From Micromonospora sp. WMMA1363 (GTDB lineage: Bacteria; Actinomycetota; Actinomycetes; Mycobacteriales; Micromonosporaceae): a DNA stretch of 64,000 bases. Shown here piece after piece: positions 16,227 through 24,056 of the stretch (positions are counted from its first letter, which is position 1; each line of letters starts with the position of its first letter). The stretch is taken from assembly GCF_030345795.1 (NCBI RefSeq), contig NZ_JAUALB010000001.1, positions 4,456,001 through 4,520,000 on the forward strand, written 5' to 3'. Position numbers and translations under genes: made by a program. The notes under the pieces are model-generated. The model saw only the letters and a program-made list of their open reading frames with translations. It was not told the origin of the DNA and searched no databases.

Positions 16227-17027
16227 TCAGCGGAGCCCGACGACGCCGTACCGGGTCTTCAGGTCGGCGATCAGACCAGGACAGGCGGCCAGGGTCGCCG
16301 ACCGGTCGCCGCCCCCGTCGTGCAGCAGGACGACCGCGCCGGGCCTGGCGGCGGTGTGTACCCGTTTGCTGATCGTCTCGGCTGGCGGCTTGCCCCAGTC
16401 CCGCGGGTCGACGCTCCAGTGCAGCGAGCGCATGCCCAGCCCCCGGGCCACCCGTACGACCTCGGGTGTCCAGCGCCCGCCGGGCTGCCGGTAGAAGGGC
16501 ACCTGCGCATCCGGGACGGCCGCCCGAATCGCCCGCTGGGTGCGGAGCAGGTCGGCCCGGATCTCGGCCACCGGCCGGCGGCCCAGATCGATATCGTGCT
16601 GCCAGCTGTGGTTGCAGAGCTGATGGCCCTCCCGCACGATCCGGCGGACCAGGTCCGGGTGGCGACGGACCTGCGCACCCACCACGCAGAAGGTGGCGGT
16701 GACGCCGGCGGCGCCCAGGCGGTCGAGCACCTTCGGGGTCCAGACCGGGCTGGGCCCGTCGTCGAAGGTCAGCGCCACGCCGTGCACGCCGGTGGTCCGG
16801 CGCAGACCGGCGGGCGGGGCCGTCGGCAGCGGCCGGAGCGGGGTGGCCGTCGGAGTGTCGTGGGTGGGTCGGGGCGTTGCGGCCGGGGCCGGGTCGGCCG
16901 GGAGGGCGCCGGAGGCGACCGGGCTGGGCGGGCCGGCGGACCGCAGCCGCCGGGTGTCGTCGTCGCCGCAGCCGGCGGCGAGCAGGGCCAGGGCCAGGAC
17001 GGACGCGAGGAGAGCGCGTGCGCGCAT
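16227..17027 (-). CDS. Secreted polysaccharide deacetylase (NodB domain, CE4)
   Basis: A 266-residue lipoprotein-like secreted enzyme that removes N- or O-acetyl groups from a cell-surface or environmental polysaccharide. The signal peptide ends in the lipobox LLAAGC. After a Pro/Thr linker (about 30-75) the NodB domain starts at VALTFDDGPSP with the metal-binding Asp; the paired histidines are in HSWQHDIDL, FYRQPGGRWTPEVV supplies the catalytic-base region and VVLLHDGGGDRSATL the C-terminal motif. All key residues seem present. The ATG at 17027 is the only start giving a proper signal peptide. Substrate (peptidoglycan, chitin or other) cannot be told. Confidence 0.88.
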   Translation of the reverse strand: MRARALLASVLALALLAAGCGDDDTRRLRSAGPPSPVASGALPADPAPAATPRPTHDTPTATPLRPLPTAPPAGLRRTTGVHGVALTFDDGPSPVWTPKVLDRLGAAGVTATFCVVGAQVRRHPDLVRRIVREGHQLCNHSWQHDIDLGRRPVAEIRADLLRTQRAIRAAVPDAQVPFYRQPGGRWTPEVVRVARGLGMRSLHWSVDPRDWGKPPAETISKRVHTAARPGAVVLLHDGGGDRSATLAACPGLIADLKTRYGVVGLR

Positions 17028-17159
17028 CGTTCGCTCCCGAGGGGTGTCGGGGGTCGGCGGGGCCTTCCGGAGGCTACGGGACGCCACCGGGCACCGGGAC
17101 CCCTGCGCGACTGGTCTCACAGGTGGGTGCAGACCGCGTCACATCCGGTGACGGCCTAG

Positions 17160-18539
17160 TACTGCAACGGCGGGTCGTGGCTTCGGGTGCTGATCATTCG
17201 TTGGTTGGTTGTGGTGGATGCGCGGGTGGTCGGGTCGTGGGATGCCGGGTTGGAGGAGTTGTTCTTCCGGTTCGCGCATCGGTTTGAGCGGGTGGAGCCG
17301 CGGCGGCGGGCATGGGCGTATGTGCGGGGGCTACTGGCACCGTTGGAGCGGCGTAACGGCTGGACCCTCGCGGAGCAGGCTGGGCATGTGTCGCCGGACG
17401 GGTTGCAGGGCATGTTGTGCAGCGCGGCGTGGGACCGGGACGCGGTCCGCGATGACGTGCGCGATTACGTGGTGGACCAGATCGGCGATGCGGCCGGGGT
17501 GCTCATCGCTGACGAGACGGGGTTCGTCAAGAAGGGCCGTGCGTCGGCGGGGGTCCAACGGCAGTATTCGGGTACGGCGGGCAAGACCGAGAACTGCCAG
17601 ATCGGCACGTTCCTGTGCTACGCCACGCCGCGGGGTCGGGCGTTGATCGATCGGGAGTTGTACCTGCCGAAGTCGTGGACCGGTGATCGGGACCGGTGCC
17701 GGCGCTCGGCGATCCCGGACGCCGTCGGGTTCGCGACCAAGCCGCAGCAGGCGCAGGCCATGCTGGAGCGGGCGGTCACCGCGGGGGTGCCGTTTTCGTG
17801 GTTCACGGCCGATGAGGCCTACGGGCAGAACCCTGGCCTGCGGGGCTGGTTGGAGGATCGGGACATCGCGTACGTGATGGCCACCCGACGCGACGATCGG
17901 GTGCCCTCCGGGCTGCACACCACCACCGGTGTCGACGAGCTGATCGGCAGGGTGCGTGCGGGCGCGTGGCAACGACTGTCGTGTGGTGACGGCGCGCACG
18001 GGCCGCGCCGCTACGACTGGGCTCGGCTGCCGATCCGCCGCACCTTTGCCCACGGCCGCCGCGGCTGGGTCCTGGCCCGACGCTCGATCACGGATCCCGG
18101 CGACATCGCCTACTACGTCTGCTTCGGCCCCCGCGGCACCCGACTACGCGACCTGGTGCGGGTCGCCGGTAGCCGTTGGTCGGTGGAGGAATCGTTCCAG
18201 ACCGCGAAGAACGAGGTCGGCCTGGACCAGTACCAGGTCCGCCGCTACGACGCCTGGTACGCCCACATCACCCTCGCGATGGCCGCCGCCGCGTTCCTCG
18301 TCGTCACCCGCGCCCTCGAAGCCGCAAAGGGGGCACCACCGCAAACGAGCGCAGCCAGATCCCGCTGAGCAGCAACGAAATCCGCCGCCTGTTCGCCCAC
18401 CTCGTCCTGACCACCCGCCGTCGAGCCGACCACATCCTGCGCTGGTCCGACTTCCGCCGTCGCCGCCAGGAACAAGCCCGAGCCGCCCACTACCGCAAAC
18501 GACTCAAACCGCCATAAGTCACGACCCGCCGTTGCAGTA
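17160..18539 (+). mobile_element. IS701-family element, copy 1 (intact, 1380 bp)
   Basis: Ends TACTGCAACGGCGGGTCGTG and its complement are perfect 20-bp inverted repeats. CTAG flanks both ends (17156-17159 and 18540-18543), the YTAR-type 4-bp target duplication of the IS701 family. An identical-length copy lies in reverse at 56712-58091, and an 18-bp end remnant at 48509. Confidence 0.95.
17187..18368 (+). CDS. IS701-family DDE transposase (copy 1)
   Basis: The 393-residue zero-frame product carries the catalytic segments VLIADETGFVKKG, FTADEAYGQN and SRWSVEESFQTAKNEVG of the IS701/IS4-type DDE fold. The usual IS701 C-terminus is missing from it, but it is encoded in the -1 frame: from AAAGGGGG at 18326-18333 the second frame reads GTTANERSQIPLSSNEIRRL and ends AAHYRKRLKPP at 18517. 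Copy 2 has exactly the same arrangement, so a programmed -1 shift may produce the full enzyme. The start is a GTG at 17187, only 27 bases inside the element. Confidence 0.9.
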   Translation: MLIIRWLVVVDARVVGSWDAGLEELFFRFAHRFERVEPRRRAWAYVRGLLAPLERRNGWTLAEQAGHVSPDGLQGMLCSAAWDRDAVRDDVRDYVVDQIGDAAGVLIADETGFVKKGRASAGVQRQYSGTAGKTENCQIGTFLCYATPRGRALIDRELYLPKSWTGDRDRCRRSAIPDAVGFATKPQQAQAMLERAVTAGVPFSWFTADEAYGQNPGLRGWLEDRDIAYVMATRRDDRVPSGLHTTTGVDELIGRVRAGAWQRLSCGDGAHGPRRYDWARLPIRRTFAHGRRGWVLARRSITDPGDIAYYVCFGPRGTRLRDLVRVAGSRWSVEESFQTAKNEVGLDQYQVRRYDAWYAHITLAMAAAAFLVVTRALEAAKGAPPQTSAARSR

Positions 18540-18663
18540 CTAGGTCCCCAGGGAGCCACGCGCGGTGGCCCCTGTCGCCTGCACCCGTCGGGTCACCCAC
18601 CGCGATGGTCCTGGCGGCCGGTGGACGGACCAATCTCGGTGTGGAGCCGCACAGCCGGTGGCT

Positions 18664-19614
18664 TTACTCAGGGACCGACCGGTCCAGCGAGTCGCGGACG
18701 GCCACCGCGAGGGAGACCGCCTCGGCGAGGTTGGCCGGTCGCACCACCCCGGCGGGAAGGGTGTCGGCCCGCCACCCCGGCCCGGCGGCGAGCACCATCA
18801 GCGGCCGGCGGGGGGCGGCCAGCAGCACCCCGAGCTGCCCGGGTTCGGCGGAAATCCGGGTGTGTGACCAGATCACCACGGCGGCCGGGCCGGTGCGGTT
18901 GACCGCATCCACCAGGGCCTCCACCGGCACCCGGGCCCCGAGCATCCGGTACGCGACCCTCGCCTCGGCCAACGCCGCGCCGAGCGCTTCCAACGGAAGG
19001 CTGTGCTGCTCCTCGTCGGCGCAGGAGAGCATGATGCGTGGGACGTCGACGGACGCGTGCGCGCGGGCGACGGCGGCGAACGCCTCGGAGACGCACCGGG
19101 ACACCAGGTGCTCGACCTCGATCAGGCCGGCGGTGGCGGCGTGCCGCTGGCCGATCCCGACGAGAACCGGGCGGAGTAGGCCGTCCCAGGTGGACACCAC
19201 CCCCTCGGTCCGGATCGCGCGGGCGATCGTCTCGCTGATCACGACCGAGTCCAGCCGCATCGCGGCACGGGCCAACCCGCGGGCCGCCGCCCCGGCCCGA
19301 CCCACCGGGATGGCCGTGCCGCCGCCGTCACGGGTGCCGGCGGCGCGGATCCGGGGGCGGGCTTCCGGCGACGATGGCACCGCGTCGGGGGCCTCGCGTG
19401 CCCAGCGGGCGGCCTCGGCCGGAGCGATCCCCTCCGTGGTGAGCCGCCGCATGATCTCCAGGCGGGTGAGGTCGGTAGGCGTGTACCGGCGGTGGTGTCC
19501 GCGGATGTGTTCGCTCGGCCCAAGCCCGTAGCGTTGGTGCCAGGTGCGCAGGGTCGTCACCGCGACCCCCAGCCGCCGGGCGACGGCTCCCGCGCTCAGG
19601 GTGTCATTCGTCAC
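18664..19614 (-). CDS. MerR-family regulator with B12-binding domain (CarH/LitR-like)
   Basis: A 316-residue likely light- or cobalamin-responsive repressor of the adjoining carotenoid genes. Residues 1-70 are a MerR winged helix (AGAVARRLGVAVTTLRTWHQ, then GHHRRYTPTDL). The middle helical bundle holds GQRHAATAGLIEVEHLVS, which matches the W-x9-EH motif of AdoCbl photoreceptors with W replaced by H. The C-terminal Rossmann-like domain has ADEEQHSLPLEAL, where the His aligns with the cobalt-ligating His of CarH. The GTG start overlaps the idi stop by 11 bases, so it is translated with the crt operon. Effector binding is inferred. Confidence 0.75.
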   Translation of the reverse strand: MTNDTLSAGAVARRLGVAVTTLRTWHQRYGLGPSEHIRGHHRRYTPTDLTRLEIMRRLTTEGIAPAEAARWAREAPDAVPSSPEARPRIRAAGTRDGGGTAIPVGRAGAAARGLARAAMRLDSVVISETIARAIRTEGVVSTWDGLLRPVLVGIGQRHAATAGLIEVEHLVSRCVSEAFAAVARAHASVDVPRIMLSCADEEQHSLPLEALGAALAEARVAYRMLGARVPVEALVDAVNRTGPAAVVIWSHTRISAEPGQLGVLLAAPRRPLMVLAAGPGWRADTLPAGVVRPANLAEAVSLAVAVRDSLDRSVPE

Positions 19615-20203
19615 CCGACCGCTCCGGAACGTCGGCCGCGGGGCGGGGCACGGCTGAATCAGCCGGGCGGGCGGGCCGGAGCAGCCGGTTCACCACCCCA
19701 CCCAACCAAGGGGCGTACGAGTGCCGGTCGGCATCGAGATCCGCCTCCAGTTGGACCGGGTCCGCCCAGCGCAACTCCGCGACCTCGTCCGGGTTCGGGC
19801 ACAACGGTGCGCCCGCTGCGAGATCGCCACGCAGGACGTGGTCGTACTCGAACTAGACCCGGCCGGTCGCCGGGTCCTCGGCGTAGTAGACGTACACCCC
19901 GACCTCGGTCAGCTCGACCAACCCGACGCCCAGTTCCTCGGCCAGCCGCCGGCGGGCGGCGGTCGTCGGTGACTCACCCGGGGTGGGGTGGCCACAGCAG
20001 GAGTTCCCCCAGCGCAGCGGGAAGCGGGTCTTCGTCGCCGCGCGCCGCTGGAGCAGCACCCGGCCGGCCGGATCGACGAGCAGCACCGAGAAGGCCCGGT
20101 GCAACCTTCCCGGCCGCTGGTGGGCGGCCGACACGGTGGTCTGGCCGGTGACCCGACCCGTGTCGTCGACCAGCTCGACCAGGTGAGCCTCGCGGGCGGT
20201 CAC
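19604..20203 (-). pseudogene. idi: Isopentenyl-diphosphate delta-isomerase (type I) with in-frame amber codon
   Basis: Interconverts IPP and DMAPP, feeding the crtE product GGPP. The Nudix-fold protein starts at the GTG at 20203, overlapping the crtI stop by four bases. Catalytic Cys and metal His are in WGNSCCGHPTPGES; the Nudix box is ARRRLAEELGVGL. At 19853-19855 a TAG interrupts the frame inside ATGRV-stop-FEYDHVLRG; the position normally holds Glu (GAG), one of the two metal-binding glutamates of type I enzymes. The same frame continues without a gap to the normal end ERSGDE at 19604. So either a nonsense mutation or a sequence error affects an otherwise intact 199-residue gene. Confidence 0.8.
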
Positions 20204-21681
20204 CGCTGGTTTCCGGTGATCCGGGCGGCGGCCAGCTTGCCGGAGATCAGCACCATCGGCACCCCGACACCAGGCTGGGTGCCGGAGCCGACGAAAACCA
20301 CGTTTTCCAAACCACGGTGCAGGTTGGACGGGCGGAACGGCCCGGTCTGGCGGAGGCTGTGCGCGGCGGCGAAGGGTGTGCCGGCGGCCATCCCCTGCTC
20401 CGCCCAGTCCGCCGGGGTGACCGTGCGCAACACCTCGATGCCGTCGCGGAAGCCCACGTAGCCACGCTCCTCCAGCGTCCCCACCAGCCGCTCGGCGTAG
20501 CGAGCGGCGAGCCCGTCTCGCCAGCCGAGTGGCGCCCGGTCGAGGTTCGGCGCCGGGGCCAACACGTAGTAGGTGTGCCGGCCGGCCGGGGCCACCGACG
20601 GGTCGGTCCGGCTCGGGTTGGTTACCAGCAACGACGGATCGCTCATCAATTCACCACGCCGGATGACCTCGTCGAAGGTACCCCTCCAGGATCGTCCGAA
20701 CTGGATGTTGTGGTGAGCGATCTTCCCATAGCCCTGGGTGGACCCGACGTGCAGGACCACGCAGGACGGCGAGTATGTCAGCCGGCGCGGCCGGGCCGGC
20801 GGGAGCAGATCACGGTAGGCCACCGGCAGGTCCGGGTTGAGCACCACCGCGTCGGCCGGGACGAACTCGCCCGTCGTGGTCCGGACGCCGGTCGCGCGGT
20901 CACCGGCGGTCTCCACCCCGGTCACCGTCGTCCCGTAGCGGATCTGCACGCCGTGCTTCTCGGCCGCGCCGGCCATCGCGCGGGATACCGCGTGGATTCC
21001 GCCGCGCGGGAAGAAGACCCCAGCCACCGAGTCGAGGTACGCGATGACCGCGTAGATGGCCAGCGCGTCGTGCGGGGCGAGTCCGGCGTACATGGCTTGG
21101 AAGGAGAAGATCCGCTGGGTGCGCGGGTCCCGAAAGAACTGGTTGATCTTCGTCTGGAGCCGCCGGAACGCGCCGATCGTGAGCAACCTCAGCAGACCGC
21201 CGGTGAGCAGGTCGGTCGGGGCGTCGAGGTTACGCTCGATGAAGTCGGCCCGTTCCAGCCGCCACAGCTCGCGTGCGTAGTCCACGAAGCGCAGGTAGCC
21301 GTCAGCCTCGCGGGGGCCGCAGACGTGTGCGATCTCGGCCGCCATCCGCGTGGTGTCGGTGATGACGTCGAGCGTCGAGCCGTCCGGGTAGTACGCCCGG
21401 TACGCGGGGTCGAGCGGCGTCAGGTCGAGCCAGTCGCCCAGTTCCTCGCCGACGGCGCCGAGCGCCTCGGCGATCAGGTCGGGCATGGTGAGCACGGTCG
21501 GGCCGGTGTCGAACTCATACCCGTCGATGCTGAGCCGCCCGGCCCGGCCGCCGGGCACCGGTTCGCGTTCCAGCACCGTCACCTGGCGGCCGTTGCCCGC
21601 CAGGTGCAGCGCGCAGGCCAGCCCGCCGAGACCGGCGCCGACCACCACGACCCGGTCGGTACGTCCGTGCACGGTGCGCAC
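20200..21681 (-). CDS. crtI: Phytoene desaturase
   Basis: A 493-residue FAD-dependent desaturase converting phytoene stepwise to lycopene-type carotenoids at the membrane. The N-terminal dinucleotide motif is VVVVGAGLGGLACALHLAGNG, followed by EREPVPGGRAG and DGYEFDTGPTVLTMPDL; the C-terminal FAD-binding motif is VVFVGSGTQPGVGVPMVLIS, characteristic of CrtI. The GTG at 21681 was chosen because GGAGG lies seven bases upstream; an ATG at 21717 gives a longer, unconserved lead. It follows crtE by 29 bases and overlaps idi by GTGA. Confidence 0.92.
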   Translation of the reverse strand: MRTVHGRTDRVVVVGAGLGGLACALHLAGNGRQVTVLEREPVPGGRAGRLSIDGYEFDTGPTVLTMPDLIAEALGAVGEELGDWLDLTPLDPAYRAYYPDGSTLDVITDTTRMAAEIAHVCGPREADGYLRFVDYARELWRLERADFIERNLDAPTDLLTGGLLRLLTIGAFRRLQTKINQFFRDPRTQRIFSFQAMYAGLAPHDALAIYAVIAYLDSVAGVFFPRGGIHAVSRAMAGAAEKHGVQIRYGTTVTGVETAGDRATGVRTTTGEFVPADAVVLNPDLPVAYRDLLPPARPRRLTYSPSCVVLHVGSTQGYGKIAHHNIQFGRSWRGTFDEVIRRGELMSDPSLLVTNPSRTDPSVAPAGRHTYYVLAPAPNLDRAPLGWRDGLAARYAERLVGTLEERGYVGFRDGIEVLRTVTPADWAEQGMAAGTPFAAAHSLRQTGPFRPSNLHRGLENVVFVGSGTQPGVGVPMVLISGKLAAARITGNQR

Positions 21682-21710
21682 CCGACCACCTCCTCGTCCG
21701 AGGGTGCCCA

Positions 21711-22859
21711 TCATGCTCGCCGGCTCGTGGCGGTCGTGGCGAGCCCCGAGAGTGCGGTGTGCGCGGTCCTGTCGAGCGGAGTGCCGTCGAGCGCGGCCAG
21801 CGCTTCGGCGACCCGGTCGGCGATCATCCGTTCGATCCGGTCGACCGCACCGGTGTCGGCGACCAGCTCGGCCAGCCGAGCGATATCCCCGTCGCCGGCG
21901 TCGGGGACGGTCTCCTCCAGCGCCCGCCGCTGGGCTGGGGTGGCCAGTTGACGGGCCAGCATGAGCAGCGCGGTGGGCTTGCCGGTACGCAGGTCGTCGC
22001 CCGTCGGCTTGCCGGTGGTCGCGGAGTCGCCGTAGACACCGAGTAGGTCGTCGCAGAGCTGGAACGCCTCGCCGACGGCCAGGCCGTAGCGGGTGTACGC
22101 GGCGATCAGCGGCGCGTCGGCGTCGACGCCGCCCAGGCAGGCGCCGAAGAGCAGCGGGCGTTGGACGGTATAGCTGGCGGTCTTGTAGCGGGCGACGCGC
22201 AACGCCCGGTCCACCGACCAGTTTGCCGCGTCGTTCTCGCCGAGGACGTCGAGGTACTGCCCGGCAACCGTCTCCACGCGCATCTGGTCGTAGCAGCGTC
22301 GGACGTCGAGCAGCCGGGCTGGAGGCAGGGCGGCGTGGGCAAGTAGCCGGTCGGCCCAGACCATGCAGAGGTCGCCGATCAGCACCGCCACGGACTCGCC
22401 GAACCGGCTGGGGTCGCCGCGGCGTCCGGCGGCGGCGTGCTGGGCGGCGACGGCCACGTGCGCGGTGGGCCGGCCGCGCCGGGTCGCCGACTCGTCCATC
22501 ACGTCGTCGTGGACCAGCGCGAACGTGTGCAGCAGTTCCAGCGCGGCGACCGCCGGCAGGACGGGTGCCGACGGTGCGGTGCCGCCGACCGCGCCGCGCC
22601 AGCCCCAGTAGGCGAACATCGGGCGGATCCGCTTGCCGCCGGCCAGCACGCAGTCGCGGGCGGTGGCGGCGAAGCCGCCCAACGCCCCGTCGATTTCGGT
22701 CAGCGCGTCGATCTCGGCGGACAGGAAGGCGGCAAGGGTGCCGTCCACCGCCGCGATCAGATCCTTCGTGGACGCGGCCGGGTTCGTGCGGACCGGAGTG
22801 TCCCCGCCCTTGGCCGGTGACAGGCGGAGTGCGTCGTCCGCAACTGCGTCGTTCGCCAT
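21711..22859 (-). CDS. crtE: Geranylgeranyl diphosphate synthase (polyprenyl synthetase family)
   Basis: A 382-residue trans-prenyltransferase that condenses IPP onto allylic diphosphates to make GGPP, the substrate of CrtB. The first aspartate-rich motif is LVHDDVMDESATRRG and the second is QLCDDLLGVYGD; GKRIRP is the IPP-binding motif. It begins at the ATG at 22859, 64 bases from the divergent crtB start, and is first gene of crtE-crtI-idi-merR. Chain length (C20) is inferred from context, not from a diagnostic residue. Confidence 0.88.
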   Translation of the reverse strand: MANDAVADDALRLSPAKGGDTPVRTNPAASTKDLIAAVDGTLAAFLSAEIDALTEIDGALGGFAATARDCVLAGGKRIRPMFAYWGWRGAVGGTAPSAPVLPAVAALELLHTFALVHDDVMDESATRRGRPTAHVAVAAQHAAAGRRGDPSRFGESVAVLIGDLCMVWADRLLAHAALPPARLLDVRRCYDQMRVETVAGQYLDVLGENDAANWSVDRALRVARYKTASYTVQRPLLFGACLGGVDADAPLIAAYTRYGLAVGEAFQLCDDLLGVYGDSATTGKPTGDDLRTGKPTALLMLARQLATPAQRRALEETVPDAGDGDIARLAELVADTGAVDRIERMIADRVAEALAALDGTPLDRTAHTALSGLATTATSRRA

Positions 22860-22923
22860 GTGGGCGAGGGTACCCTAGGGTTACGAGTTGCGTCGATTGG
22901 TGCGTCGATATGAGGGAGGGCCG
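22860..22923. promoter_or_regulatory. Divergent crtE/crtB control region with direct and inverted repeats
   Basis: Within 64 bases: TGCGTCGAT twice (22889-22897 and 22901-22909, 12 bases start to start) and the overlapping palindromes AGGGTACCCT (22868-22877) and CCCTAGGG (22873-22880). GAGGGAGG gives the crtB ribosome site. This is the likely operator of the MerR-type regulator; the assignment is inferred. Confidence 0.55.
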
Positions 22924-23835
22924 GTGAAGACCGATCTCACCGCTGCCTATGACCGTTGCCGTGAACTGCACCGACGTCACGGCCGTACCTACTATCTCGC
23001 CACCCGACTGCTGCCCGCATGGAAACGGCGGCATGTGCACGCGCTGTACGGGTTCACGCGCTACGCCGACGAGATCGTCGACCGCACCGAGGACCTGCCG
23101 TGGGCCGAGCGGGCGGCCCGCCTCGACGACTGGGGCGGCCGGTTCGTCGCCGGCCTGCACGGCGCGTCGATCGACGACCCGCTGCTCCCCGCCGTCCTGC
23201 ACACGATCGCCATCTTCGATCTGGACCGCGACGACTTCGCGTCGTTTCTCAAGAGCATGACGATGGACCTGACGGTCAGCTCGTACCGCACGTACGAGCA
23301 CCTGCTCGGCTACATGGAGGGCTCGGCGGCGGTGATCGGCACGATGATGCTACCGATCCTCGGTAGCTCCGACCCGGCCGCCGCCCGAGAGCCGGCCCGC
23401 CAGCTCGGCTTCGCCTTCCAACTGACGAACTTCATCCGGGACGTCGCCGAGGACCTTGACCGCGGCCGCACGTACCTGCCCGACGCGGACCTCGCGCGCT
23501 TCCGGGTCACCCGCGACGACCTCCGCGCCGCCCGCGCGGCCGGACGCGCCAGCGGGCCGATCCGCGAGCTCATCCGGTACGAGGTGACCCGTGCCCAGGC
23601 ACACTACGCCGCCGCCGCACCCGGCATCACCATGCTCACCCCCGCCTCCCAGGCCTGCATCCGCACCGCGTACTCGCTCTACGGCGGAATCCTCGACGAG
23701 GTGGCCGCCCAGGGCTTCGACGTCTTCGCCCGCCGGGCTTTGGTGCCGCAGCGCCACCGGCTCGCGGTGGCCGCCCGCGCCCTGCTCACACCGACCGGTA
23801 CCCCGGTCACGGTTCCCGGCCCGCCGATCCGGTGA
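22924..23835 (+). CDS. crtB: Phytoene synthase
   Basis: A 303-residue squalene/phytoene synthase that joins two GGPP molecules head to head. The two Asp-rich motifs are YADEIVDRTED and NFIRDVAEDLDRGRTYLP; YYLATRLLP and GYMEGSAAVIGTMM are further family blocks. The GTG at 22924 has GAGGGAGG just upstream; a longer in-frame start at 22888 has none. Divergent from crtE across a 64-base control region. The last 20 residues are a Pro/Thr tail. With crtE and crtI it makes a lycopene-type pathway; no cyclase or ketolase gene is in the window. Confidence 0.92.
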   Translation: MKTDLTAAYDRCRELHRRHGRTYYLATRLLPAWKRRHVHALYGFTRYADEIVDRTEDLPWAERAARLDDWGGRFVAGLHGASIDDPLLPAVLHTIAIFDLDRDDFASFLKSMTMDLTVSSYRTYEHLLGYMEGSAAVIGTMMLPILGSSDPAAAREPARQLGFAFQLTNFIRDVAEDLDRGRTYLPDADLARFRVTRDDLRAARAAGRASGPIRELIRYEVTRAQAHYAAAAPGITMLTPASQACIRTAYSLYGGILDEVAAQGFDVFARRALVPQRHRLAVAARALLTPTGTPVTVPGPPIR

Positions 23836-24056
23836 GTCCGCGTGCCACCGCCGCGCCCCGCGCCCGCGACCCTGCGCGGTGCGCGACCACCCGGCGTTGG
23901 CGACCACCCTGTGCCGCCGTGGACCGGGCGGTGTCGCTGCACGCGGACGCGGTGCCCGCCGGCACCTGGACACGCGTCACGCGTGGGCGGTGCGGCTGCA
24001 CGTGGATGCGGGACTACCGGATGCGTGGGGCGGGCATCTTTCCTTAGGCTGGCGGC

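Noticed and set aside
20200..23301. Single open frame of over 1000 residues covering crtI and crtE
   Set aside because: Only its last 493 residues are CrtI; the rest is an out-of-frame reading of crtE and the crtB gap. The true genes are separate, with their own starts.
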